From positions 124,001-188,000 of the forward strand of contig NZ_JAWCUD010000008.1 in the NCBI RefSeq assembly GCF_032461945.1: a stretch of DNA of 64,000 nt. Direction: 5' to 3'. Position numbers and translations under genes: made by a program. The notes beneath the pieces are model-generated. The model worked only from the letters and a program-made list of their open reading frames with translations, was not told where the DNA came from and did not search any database. Below, piece by piece: positions 25,156 through 33,231 of the stretch. The stretch is from Paenibacillus_E violae. Lineage in GTDB: Bacteria > Bacillota > Bacilli > Paenibacillales > NBRC-103111. Every line of letters begins with the position of its first letter. Positions within the stretch are counted from its first letter, which is position 1.

Positions 25156-25917
25156 ATGGAAATTAATTTAAAAGAATATTTGATGCTTATAAAGAAGCGT
25201 TGGTGGCTTATTGCATTAATTGTATGTGGTAGCACCATTCTAACCGCCATGTATACGACAGCCAATTATGTTCCGATTTATCAGGCTTCGACAAAATTGA
25301 TTGTCAACAAAACATCTGAACAGGGTCAACTAGGTACAGAGCAAATCGATTATGGAGCAATCGGCGTTAATATGGCCCTCATTAATACTTACAAAGAAAT
25401 CATTAGAACTCCGGCAATTATGGATAAAGTAGTTCAACGCTACCCTGACCTCAACGTATCTACCGACCAATTAATTTCTATTGTTAATGTGTCGAACCTC
25501 AATGAAACGCAAGTGATGTCGATTACGGCCCGACATATTTCACATGATCGAGCGGTGAAGATTGCGAATGCCGTATCGGATGTTTTCCAAACCGAGATCC
25601 CCAAAATTATGAAGGTCGATAATATCACCATTCTGAATAGAGCCAAAGTTCAGGACAATCCTATACCTGTCAATCAAAAGTCGAACCAATATATCATTCT
25701 TAGTTTTGTTGCCTCGCTCGCTGTTACAGTTGGTATCATTCTTCTGCTCGATGCTTTAGATGATACTTTGAAAACGGATGAAGATGTTCGAGAGGCTTTT
25801 GAACTCTCAACCTTAGCTTACATACCGAAAGTGAAAACCAAAGCACTAAGGACGGCGCAGAAAAATAAATCCAGAAAAAAAGTAGAGGATATTGCTTATG
25901 CCAAAACTATCCACTGA
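25156..25917 (+). CDS. Wzz/YveK-type chain-length determinant, tyrosine-kinase modulator (EpsA-like)
   Basis: 253 residues. Membrane segments at about 18-38 (WWLIALIVCGSTILTAMY) and 175-197 flank an extracellular loop, as in CapA/EpsA/YveK proteins. In Firmicutes these activate a separate BY-kinase and set polysaccharide chain length. CACGGAGGGGAAAC precedes the ATG. The end overlaps the kinase gene by 20 bases. First gene of the large polysaccharide/peptide region. Confidence 0.9.
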   Translation: MEINLKEYLMLIKKRWWLIALIVCGSTILTAMYTTANYVPIYQASTKLIVNKTSEQGQLGTEQIDYGAIGVNMALINTYKEIIRTPAIMDKVVQRYPDLNVSTDQLISIVNVSNLNETQVMSITARHISHDRAVKIANAVSDVFQTEIPKIMKVDNITILNRAKVQDNPIPVNQKSNQYIILSFVASLAVTVGIILLLDALDDTLKTDEDVREAFELSTLAYIPKVKTKALRTAQKNKSRKKVEDIAYAKTIH

Positions 25918-26563
25918 TGCTTCCATAACGATGCAAAAGAATCCCAACTCTCCTGCATCCGAGGCTTATAGATCTTTAAGATTTAATATTGATTGCTCGG
26001 TATTCGGGCGTGAAGCAAAGACAATTACCGTCACATCTTCAGGCAGAGGGGAAGGGAAAACAACGACGGCTATTAATTTAGCCGTTGCGTATGCACAAAC
26101 GGGCAAGAAAGTGGTGCTCGTAGATGCCGACCTGCGAAATCCATCGATTCACTTAACGTTTCGTGAAGATAATGGAAAAGGGCTGACCAATTATCTGGCT
26201 AATCAGAGTACATTGAACGAGATTGTGCGGGAATCTTACATTGAAAATTTATCATTTGTAACCTCGGGTCCGGCCCCTCAAAATCCCTCTGGCTTATTGG
26301 CATCCCACCAAATGGATGTCTTGCTGGCAGAGCTTAGTACGACATATGACATGGTTATTGTGGACACTACGTCTATTCTAACGGTTACAGATGCCAAGAT
26401 TATGGCAACAAAGTGCGATGGGACACTTCTCATCGTCAAATCCGGTAAAGTCAAACGCGGGATCGCCAAGAAAGTGAAAGAAGAGCTCCATCTGGCAAAT
26501 GTGAATTTAATTGGCGTCGTCATGAATGAAGTTAAAAGCGATCATGCGTCGTCGTACCTTTGA
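25898..26563 (+). CDS. BY-kinase type capsular tyrosine kinase (EpsB/Wze-like)
   Basis: About 221 residues. Walker A SSGRGEGKTTTAI, Walker A' VVLVDADLRNPSIH and Walker B region MVIVDTTSILTVTDA are all present. Such kinases autophosphorylate on a C-terminal tyrosine cluster; here the tail holds only one Tyr (SSYL), so control may be simplified. ATG 25898 is chosen, with AGAGGAT 8 bases before it; TTG 25892 is an alternative. In Bacillus subtilis the next element would be the EAR RNA and epsC; here those lie about 30 kb further on. Confidence 0.9.
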   Translation: MPKLSTDASITMQKNPNSPASEAYRSLRFNIDCSVFGREAKTITVTSSGRGEGKTTTAINLAVAYAQTGKKVVLVDADLRNPSIHLTFREDNGKGLTNYLANQSTLNEIVRESYIENLSFVTSGPAPQNPSGLLASHQMDVLLAELSTTYDMVIVDTTSILTVTDAKIMATKCDGTLLIVKSGKVKRGIAKKVKEELHLANVNLIGVVMNEVKSDHASSYL

Positions 26564-26605
26564 CCGTTGCGGGAAATCAAAGTAAGGGGAGAGAGTTTAT
26601 ATCCA

Positions 26606-27889
26606 ATGAGAAAAAAACGGCGGAAGCAGCAACCGAAAGTCGTGAGAACCCTTTGCATTTTGACTTTAAGCATTGGCATATTGGCCGGGTGCTCGGATAC
26701 GGCAGTAAACAATGCGGACAGCAATTCCATGTATAGTGATCAAGCACCGAAAAGCATTAAAGTCTTCAAGGTTATTAAACAAAAAATAGGTGACCCATTG
26801 GAACGTGTAGCAGAAGCACAATCATCAGCCCAATTTGACCTTACATCCAAGGCAGCCGGAGATATTGATCAGATTTTGAAAAAACGCGGAGATATGGTTC
26901 AAGAAGGCGATGTGATTCTTCGGTTGAGATCCGGCGATCTCCAAACACAGAGAGAGACCGCGGCTCTTGCTGTGCAAACGGCTCAGGATGCGATAGAAAA
27001 AGCGAAAATAAGAGCTAAAAAAGACACGCAAAACCAAAAGTTGGATATGAGCAATGCCATTCAAAAGATGGAGTTGTCGATGACTGGTTTAATGCGAAAT
27101 TACAATAAAATGAAAAACGATTATGATATCGGACTGGTTACGAAAGCTCAGCTATACCAGATGGAGACTCAAATGATGAGTGCCCGCATGGATCTGGATC
27201 AGCTTAAACAGAAACTAAGCGCTGTAGAACCGCAGGAAGTTTCTCCTGAATTGGACGTGCAGCTCAAAAATGCTCAGGTTAACCTGCAGCAGCTTGACCA
27301 AGCTATGAAAAACCTTGAAGTGCGAGCTACGGTAAGCGGCTTATTGACGGAGATGCCGATGGAAGCGGGCATGGCGCTGCAGCCGGGAGCTAAGGTCGGG
27401 GTTATTCAAAGACTGGACCCGATTAAAATTAAAGCACAGCTATCGGAAGCGGAAACGAACCAAATCGGTAATAAGACTCAGCTTTCTTATTTCGTAGTGG
27501 GAGCAAATGAGAAATTCAAGGGAGCCATCAGCTATCTCTCCAAAGTGATCGATCCCGAAACGAAGGCCTATGAAATTAATCTCGAAGTGCCGAATAAAGA
27601 TTTGTCATTGAAACCTGGAATGAAGCTGAAGCTTCAACTGACGGAAGATCAGGACCAGATTGTAGTGACGGTTCCTACCTACAGTATTGTTAAAGAAGGT
27701 GACAATGCTTTCGTATTTGTGCTCAATGGAGACACCGTAGAGAAACGCAGCATTCAATTAGGCAGATTGAACGAGCCTAATCAAGAAGTGCTCTCGGGCC
27801 TCAAAGAGGGAGAACTGGTCGTAAAAACGAGTCCAAGTCAGTTAAGCAATAAAGAAAAAGTTCAAATGACGGCTATTGAAGAGCAATAA
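26606..27889 (+). CDS. lipoprotein membrane-fusion/adaptor protein (HlyD/RND-adaptor-like)
   Basis: 427 residues. Basic N-terminus and lipobox LAGC (Cys about 29) place it on the outer face of the membrane. A lipoyl-like half (SKAAGDIDQILKKRGDMVQE), an alpha-hairpin coiled coil (about 120-225), the second lipoyl half (LEVRATVSGLLTEMPMEAG) and beta-barrel domains follow in adaptor order. Partner ABC or RND pumps normally sit beside it; the nearest exporter is the ABC protein at 31441. ATG 26606 lies 9 bases after GGGGAGAGAG. Probably co-transcribed with the epsA/B-like genes. Confidence 0.85.
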   Translation: MRKKRRKQQPKVVRTLCILTLSIGILAGCSDTAVNNADSNSMYSDQAPKSIKVFKVIKQKIGDPLERVAEAQSSAQFDLTSKAAGDIDQILKKRGDMVQEGDVILRLRSGDLQTQRETAALAVQTAQDAIEKAKIRAKKDTQNQKLDMSNAIQKMELSMTGLMRNYNKMKNDYDIGLVTKAQLYQMETQMMSARMDLDQLKQKLSAVEPQEVSPELDVQLKNAQVNLQQLDQAMKNLEVRATVSGLLTEMPMEAGMALQPGAKVGVIQRLDPIKIKAQLSEAETNQIGNKTQLSYFVVGANEKFKGAISYLSKVIDPETKAYEINLEVPNKDLSLKPGMKLKLQLTEDQDQIVVTVPTYSIVKEGDNAFVFVLNGDTVEKRSIQLGRLNEPNQEVLSGLKEGELVVKTSPSQLSNKEKVQMTAIEEQ

Positions 27890-27910
27890 ATAAAATTGGA
27901 GTGACTTGAC

Positions 27911-29632
27911 TTGAAAATAAATTGGAAACATACGATGGTTATGTTCATTTTATCCGTTTCACTCGTGATTCCATCAGCGGCTTTCCATGTAGCAGCCGAT
28001 GAAAAATATGCCTCAACAACGACGGTGAAAAGCTATCCGTTGACGAGTGATATCAAGGTGGAAGTGAAAAGTATTTTAAACGAATCAACTCCTGAAGGAG
28101 CTCGAATCGGCACTGTTGTACGCCTGTATAATGATGGGGATCGCCTAACGGGCGTACCGGAGTATGAAGTTCGTGCCAAGACGCAAGAAGGCTTGGAATA
28201 TATCATGCGTCCAAGTCAGGCTAACGCCAAGAACATTCAGCCCAAAGAGACGGTAGAGCTTAGTTATATGACGGTCATCGAGCGCTTTGATGTCTTTTCA
28301 TTAACGGATCTTTCCTTCTATGATGTTGACGAATTCGTCTATCCCAAGCAAGAAAAGAAAATCATATCCCTGCCGATTTCCGACATAGAATGGAAGGGTG
28401 AAAAGGCTAATCTTACCGATCCTTCCACGATGAAGAAGTGGGATGATCAGTTTACGATCCCGGTGCTGTCCAGCACGCTGTCATACAAGCCGGTTAGTCT
28501 TACTGAACAGAATACGCCGGACGGGCCTATGACCATTGTGGCATTGCTTGCTAAAAATACGGGGGATAAGAAAACCAACATCCCTGACTTCCGGATCAAT
28601 GGCAAATTAGAGAATAAAATTTATAGTGGAAAACGGATAGAGAAAGATCCGATCACCCTCGACCCTGGGGAAGAGAATTATGTTCATTATGCCATTCCGA
28701 TCAGAAATAAGATGGATTTGAAAAGTTTATCGGTCCTGACGCCAGAAGACTTTGTAGGTGAGGACAAAAAACATACCGAATATTTGATTGGCAGATTGAC
28801 AATTACACCGCCAGGAGCCAACGATGTACGGTACTTTATGAATCAATTGTCACAATATGAGTGGAACAAACCGCTTCAGATAGATCCTTTAACGAAGCTG
28901 ATTCGGCCAGAAATCAGTGTTTCCATGGTAGATCTTCGTGTCTATGAAAGCGCGGGTGGCGGTTTTAAAGCGGCTGTGGCCAAATTCAGGCTGCTCAATA
29001 AAAGTGAGAATCCCTTGCCGGTTCCTCTCTTTCAGACGGTCCTAACCAGCAGCAGCGGTAATAAATATTTGGGTACAAGACAAAATACGCAGGTGGAATC
29101 ACTCATTCCTAACCTAAGCTACGTCATCTACTATTCCTTTATTATTCCTAATGCAGAAAACGGTGAGCAGTTGGCCATGGAAATTACGGATGGGAAAAGT
29201 GTAGAGCCTTACAACCTTCCACTTGCAGCCTTCAAGACGAAAGTTATGGATGAGACGGACGATAAGGATGCAGCCTTCTTTCCTTTCCAAGTCACGTTGA
29301 ATAATTGGTCAATTGGAATCAACTACAATATGGGACAAGGAAGCGTACCCTACTCATATAAAAACAATCTGGATTTCGGGATTAAACTTCAGGATGAAAT
29401 CGTCGTTGATAAAAGCTTTTCTCAAATGAGGCTTGAGTTCGCCGATGCCAAAAACAGAATCATGGCTTCCAAAGTGTTATCCTTTACAGGAGATAATAAG
29501 CTGATTAGCGGTGCACAATCCATCGATTTTAACGCGGACCGATTGGAAAATACCGTCTATCTTCGGATCTATGAAATCATTGATACACCATTTGGTGAAG
29601 CAAGACGCCTTGTCCAAACTATGAAACGATAG
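27911..29632 (+). CDS. secreted protein of unknown function with repeated beta-type segments
   Basis: 573 residues, TTG start after GGAGTGACTTGAC. The N-terminus is a signal peptide (hydrophobic core MVMFILSVSLVIPSAAF). By eye, three segments share a pattern 'R/A-(L/F)-x-N-x-(G/S)-(D/E)' followed by a Pro, then a long gap and an aromatic beta strand: near residues 78-140, 210-275 and 355-420. This suggests tandem Ig-like domains. No enzyme motif was seen. Placed between the adaptor and the 68-aa peptide gene with 21- and 13-base gaps, it may present, bind or protect against the exported product (inference). Confidence 0.75.
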   Translation: MKINWKHTMVMFILSVSLVIPSAAFHVAADEKYASTTTVKSYPLTSDIKVEVKSILNESTPEGARIGTVVRLYNDGDRLTGVPEYEVRAKTQEGLEYIMRPSQANAKNIQPKETVELSYMTVIERFDVFSLTDLSFYDVDEFVYPKQEKKIISLPISDIEWKGEKANLTDPSTMKKWDDQFTIPVLSSTLSYKPVSLTEQNTPDGPMTIVALLAKNTGDKKTNIPDFRINGKLENKIYSGKRIEKDPITLDPGEENYVHYAIPIRNKMDLKSLSVLTPEDFVGEDKKHTEYLIGRLTITPPGANDVRYFMNQLSQYEWNKPLQIDPLTKLIRPEISVSMVDLRVYESAGGGFKAAVAKFRLLNKSENPLPVPLFQTVLTSSSGNKYLGTRQNTQVESLIPNLSYVIYYSFIIPNAENGEQLAMEITDGKSVEPYNLPLAAFKTKVMDETDDKDAAFFPFQVTLNNWSIGINYNMGQGSVPYSYKNNLDFGIKLQDEIVVDKSFSQMRLEFADAKNRIMASKVLSFTGDNKLISGAQSIDFNADRLENTVYLRIYEIIDTPFGEARRLVQTMKR

Positions 29633-29645
29633 GAGAGCGAATGCG

Positions 29646-29852
29646 ATGAAAGACGAAACGAAGAAGGTACCCAAAGTATATATTCGCCCAATGGTTCTAA
29701 GTCAACAGCCGGTTCGCTTTGAGACAGCGCAGAGCTGGAATAAAGGCCACGGCAATTTGAATCACCCTGGTAAAGGAAATGGCGGCATTAATTATCCCAA
29801 CCCTCCGTATACCGGACCTCATAATGGCAATGGAAACGGCAAAAATAAGTGA
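29646..29852 (+). CDS. 68-aa RiPP-like precursor peptide with lasso-type leader spacing
   Basis: AGGAGAGCGAATGCG precedes the ATG. The leader holds Tyr12, Pro15, Val17 and Thr27 (YIRPMVLSQQPVRFET), the spacing of the lasso leader motif YxxPxL...T that binds the PqqD-like recognition element. The last 41 residues are rich in Gly and Asn with Pro and His (WNKGHG, HPGKGNGG, NGNGNGK). They contain no Asp, Glu or Cys, one Ser and one Thr, so a lasso macrolactam, lanthionine or thiazole is not possible. A stem-loop follows the stop, then kinase, recognition-element, peptidase and exporter genes. Calling it a modified, exported peptide is inference from context. Confidence 0.75.
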   Translation: MKDETKKVPKVYIRPMVLSQQPVRFETAQSWNKGHGNLNHPGKGNGGINYPNPPYTGPHNGNGNGKNK

Positions 29853-29863
29853 AATTAGTCGAA

Positions 29864-29892
29864 GAGGTTAACGGCTAACTGCCGTTGACCTC
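29864..29892 (+). other. stem-loop after the 68-aa precursor gene
   Basis: GAGGTTAACGGC (29864-29875) pairs with GCCGTTGACCTC (29881-29892), one wobble, five-base loop, no T run. Such hairpins after precursor genes usually protect the short message and raise precursor level over the enzymes. Confidence 0.6.
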
Positions 29893-29923
29893 AACGATCA
29901 ATAAAGTCCCAAGGGGATGTACA

Positions 29924-30706
29924 ATGGCGCGCATGCACACAACGATTGGGGAGCATCTTGTTCAAATGATTTGCGACTCCGATCAGATGACGTACTGGAT
30001 TGAGCGGAATTTCCCAGTGGTAGATACGAGCAATCGGAACCCGGATCTCTTCATTAAACTGACAGAGGGATATGGGACTCCTTTTGTTGACTATCACGTG
30101 GAGATTTCCAAAGACTCACACAAGATTTTATTTCAGAGGGCAGATTACAGCATCGAGACTAGTTTGGATTATCGGGAATCTAACATTTCTGTGCATAATG
30201 AGTTGGCGCTAAAGCACGCGTTAATGAATCTATACAGCTCCTATCTGGTCTATCATCAGTGGGGACTGCTGATTCACTCATCATGTGCGATAGATAAGGG
30301 CAAAGCCTACATGTTTGCGGGACACTCGGGGGCCGGCAAATCTACGGCGGCTAAGCTATCGCATCCCCGGGAGCTGCTTTCCGATGAGGCAACCATTATT
30401 AAAATCACTCCTGGTCAGGTTACCGTCTATGATTCTCCATTTCGAAGTGAACTGGGAAGAACAGGTGTAGGTGAAGTTAGTCCGTTAACCAACATATATC
30501 TCTTGCATCAGGCCATGGAACATCATATCGTTCCGCTTAGCAAATCGAACAGCCTTCTTTTTCTTATGAATAAAGTGTTTTATTGGTCTCACAGTTTGGA
30601 AGAAACAAGGAACATCTTCCGACTGCTGCAGCAAGTCGTTCATTCGGTTGCAATTTCCGAGCTGCATTTTCAAAAAAACGAGACATTTTGGGAGCTGATA
30701 TCCTGA
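29924..30706 (+). CDS. HPr-kinase-like peptide kinase of the first RiPP module
   Basis: 260 residues. Walker A AGHSGAGKST (about 132-141) and the downstream LLSDEATII stretch match HPr kinase/phosphorylase-like proteins of paeninodin-type clusters, where PadeK phosphorylates the C-terminal Ser of the lasso precursor. The precursor next to this gene ends in Lys, so the target would be Ser30, Thr27, Thr56 or something else. ATG 29924 lies behind AAGGGGATGTACA; an upstream in-frame TTG falls inside the stem-loop. The stop overlaps the next start (TGATG). Confidence 0.8.
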   Translation: MARMHTTIGEHLVQMICDSDQMTYWIERNFPVVDTSNRNPDLFIKLTEGYGTPFVDYHVEISKDSHKILFQRADYSIETSLDYRESNISVHNELALKHALMNLYSSYLVYHQWGLLIHSSCAIDKGKAYMFAGHSGAGKSTAAKLSHPRELLSDEATIIKITPGQVTVYDSPFRSELGRTGVGEVSPLTNIYLLHQAMEHHIVPLSKSNSLLFLMNKVFYWSHSLEETRNIFRLLQQVVHSVAISELHFQKNETFWELIS

Positions 30707-30975
30707 TGACCAAATACCTTCGAATGAATGATTATGAGTTTATTCAGCTGGATGTGGAATGTATTATTTTGAACACGGATGAATTTACGCTGACGAAATT
30801 AAATGAAGTAGGCGGCTACTGCTGGTCGTTACTTGGTGAGGCACAGACAGTAAGCTCAATAAGCGAGGCAGTTCGTGAGGAATTCGCAACCGTCGGCGAG
30901 AGTGTCGAAGAGGATGTTGAAGCCTTTTTAACGGAGATGATAGGGCGGGGTTTGGTCCAATATGCTGTTTCCTAA
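30706..30975 (+). CDS. PqqD-like RiPP recognition element
   Basis: 89 residues with a winged-helix PqqD pattern: a beta hairpin (CIILNTDEFTLTKLNEVGGYCW), then helices with EDVEAFLTEMIGRGLV. In lasso clusters this B1 protein grips the leader at the YxxP motif. It overlaps the kinase gene by one base and the peptidase gene by 14, so all three are translationally coupled. It presumably serves the 68-aa precursor. Confidence 0.82.
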   Translation: MTKYLRMNDYEFIQLDVECIILNTDEFTLTKLNEVGGYCWSLLGEAQTVSSISEAVREEFATVGESVEEDVEAFLTEMIGRGLVQYAVS

Positions 30976-31417
30976 AGAATCCATACAACTTCTTACACGT
31001 GTGATGGCCAAAAATGGCTGGATTGAACTTCCGGCGCGAGGAACGAGTATGTATCCCTTTATCAAAAAAGGTGACATTTGCCGATTCAGCGTTACTAGCA
31101 CGGAAAGCATAAAGAAAGGCGATGTCCTTTTATTTCGTACATTAGGCGGAAACTTGGTGGCTCATCGATTTTGCCGGATGGTCACAAGGAATCAACAGCT
31201 GTATTACCTATGCAAAGGTGACACCAATTTAAAGCATGACGAAGCAATTGGGCTGGATCAATTGATCGGGAAACTGACTTGGATTGAGCGGAAAAGGCGG
31301 ATCATCCATACAACGGATCTATATGCTCATGTTTGGGGAAGAATTATTCTAACATTTCCAATGATTGCGCTATTATTAAGATTTTATCTAAATAGGAAAG
31401 AAAGCTTTCAAGTCTAG
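30962..31417 (+). CDS. S26 (SipW/ER-type) signal-peptidase-like protein
   Basis: 151 residues. Catalytic Ser in RGTSMYPFI (S29), KKGDVLLFR, then His in VAHRF (H68) and CKGDTNLKHD; the Ser-His layout is that of SipW/ER-type signal peptidases rather than the Ser-Lys bacterial type. A hydrophobic segment near the C-terminus (IILTFPMIALLLRFYL) anchors it. In the second cluster leader removal is done by a B2 transglutaminase-fold protease; here this peptidase takes that position and may cut the 68-aa precursor (inference). It could also be a membrane-side processing enzyme acting during export. Confidence 0.8.
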   Translation: MLFPKESIQLLTRVMAKNGWIELPARGTSMYPFIKKGDICRFSVTSTESIKKGDVLLFRTLGGNLVAHRFCRMVTRNQQLYYLCKGDTNLKHDEAIGLDQLIGKLTWIERKRRIIHTTDLYAHVWGRIILTFPMIALLLRFYLNRKESFQV

Positions 31418-31440
31418 ACTTACAGTGGAGTGTCGCGGGT

Positions 31441-33231
31441 ATGATGGGAAGATTGGCCATAAAAGATGTTCGCACGACTTACTCCATATTGAAGCCCTAC
31501 ATGATTGCGCATCGTAAGGCATACATGGGGCTATTCCTCTTGTTATTCGTGGATATCGCCTTAACGTTATCCTTCTCATGGTTCTTTGGCCATCTCACGG
31601 ATGCGGCTATTCATAGTCATTTTGGACGAATGAAATGGTTGGTGCCTTTAGGCGCGTTTCTCGTTGCTGTAAGTATTGCAGCGACGTATCTGACAACACT
31701 GTGGGAGACCATCGCAACCAATGGGGTAAAAAGGGACTTCTCCGCTGATGTGTTCAAACATATTATGCAGCTGCCTGGAAAGCACATCGACGGTAAACAT
31801 TCTGGGGATCTATTGGCGCATTTCACGAATGATATTCATAACCTGGATGGCATTATTGGCAGCAGCATTATTTATTTGGTTAAATTACCGTTCATCTATC
31901 TGGCTGTTTTCATTTACTTGCTTCAAATTAGTTGGAAGCTAGCGCTCGTAAGCATGTTTGTGGCTCCTGTTGCCATGGTTTCCGGAGTTATTTTTGGTTT
32001 CATGCTTCGAAAAAATAACCGGTTGATTCAGGATTTAGTAGCACGAATGAACGTGCTGCTGAATGAAACGTTCAGCGGTTTGTTCGTTATCCGTTCTTTC
32101 CTCATGGAAAAGTTCATTTTCGCCAAATATGTAAGTAGGAATCAGGAACTATATGCACTAGAGCTGCGGAATGCCAAATTGCGCGGATGGTTTTATGTGG
32201 GGAGCCAGGCGGCTGCTTCCGTCACATTTCTGATAAGCCTATGTTTGGGTTCGTACTACGTCTCAAGCGGTGTCCTGACTGTAGGTGCCCTATTAACGTT
32301 TATCAACCTTGTTAACCACTTGGTATATCCGCTGACAGAGCTGGCCGGACAATGGGCAGGCCTGCAAAAATCCGTTTCCGCCATGGAAAGGATATTTAAG
32401 ATCCTGGATACAGAGATTGAATCCGACAGCTTGCCTGAGGCGATTGCCTATAAGCCTATGTTGTCAGCCATTCACTTCAAAGATGTTTCGTTTAGCTATG
32501 ATGGGCAGAAGCTTGTTTTCGATCAATTTAATTTGCAAATTCCGCCCGGAAAGATCGTCGCTATTGTCGGTTTAAGCGGGGCAGGAAAGAGCACGTTGTT
32601 CCACTTGCTTCAGGGCTTTTATTTGCCGCAAGCTGGTAGCATCACAATCAACGGTCATTCGACTGCTGCGCTGACTGTTTCCGAACAGAGAAGCTTATTC
32701 GCTCATGTTTCCCAAGAAACCGTGTTGTTCAGCGGTACGGTCCGAGAGAATCTGCAGCTAGCCAAACCTGGCATCACAGATGCCCAGATGATACAGGCGG
32801 CGTCTATTGCCGGCATACATACCTTTATCACCTCTCTTTCGAATGGGTATGATACCGAAATCGGGGAGAGAGGCTCTAGACTTTCCGGTGGGCAACGGCA
32901 GCGTATGGCTATTGCACGTGCCCTGTTAAAGGATGCGCCTATCCTCCTGTTGGATGAAGGGACGTCAGCTTTGGACAGCGAAACGGAGTATCATGTGCAA
33001 AAGGCGATGGAAAAGCTGCTGCATAATCGCACCACGTTAGTGATTGCTCATCGACTATCCACCGTGCAAAATGCGGATCTCATTATTGTTATGGATGAAG
33101 GAAAGATCATGCAGATGGGCCGTCATGAAGAGATCATTAGGCAGGAAGGGCTGTATCGTCGATTATACCGGTTGCAGTCGGAGAAAGGAGCTTCAAGTGA
33201 TGATCATTCCTTTGATACAAGCGTTGTATGA
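31441..33231 (+). CDS. ABC exporter (fused TM and ATPase domains) of the first RiPP module
   Basis: 596 residues: six membrane helices in the first 320, then an ATPase with Walker A VGLSGAGKST (about 377-386), signature LSGGQRQRMAIARAL and Walker B ILLLDEGTSALD. It has no N-terminal C39 peptidase domain, so leader removal must happen separately, in keeping with the adjacent S26 peptidase. The end overlaps the following gene by 32 bases. It could work with the lipoprotein adaptor at 26606. Confidence 0.9.
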   Translation: MMGRLAIKDVRTTYSILKPYMIAHRKAYMGLFLLLFVDIALTLSFSWFFGHLTDAAIHSHFGRMKWLVPLGAFLVAVSIAATYLTTLWETIATNGVKRDFSADVFKHIMQLPGKHIDGKHSGDLLAHFTNDIHNLDGIIGSSIIYLVKLPFIYLAVFIYLLQISWKLALVSMFVAPVAMVSGVIFGFMLRKNNRLIQDLVARMNVLLNETFSGLFVIRSFLMEKFIFAKYVSRNQELYALELRNAKLRGWFYVGSQAAASVTFLISLCLGSYYVSSGVLTVGALLTFINLVNHLVYPLTELAGQWAGLQKSVSAMERIFKILDTEIESDSLPEAIAYKPMLSAIHFKDVSFSYDGQKLVFDQFNLQIPPGKIVAIVGLSGAGKSTLFHLLQGFYLPQAGSITINGHSTAALTVSEQRSLFAHVSQETVLFSGTVRENLQLAKPGITDAQMIQAASIAGIHTFITSLSNGYDTEIGERGSRLSGGQRQRMAIARALLKDAPILLLDEGTSALDSETEYHVQKAMEKLLHNRTTLVIAHRLSTVQNADLIIVMDEGKIMQMGRHEEIIRQEGLYRRLYRLQSEKGASSDDHSFDTSVV

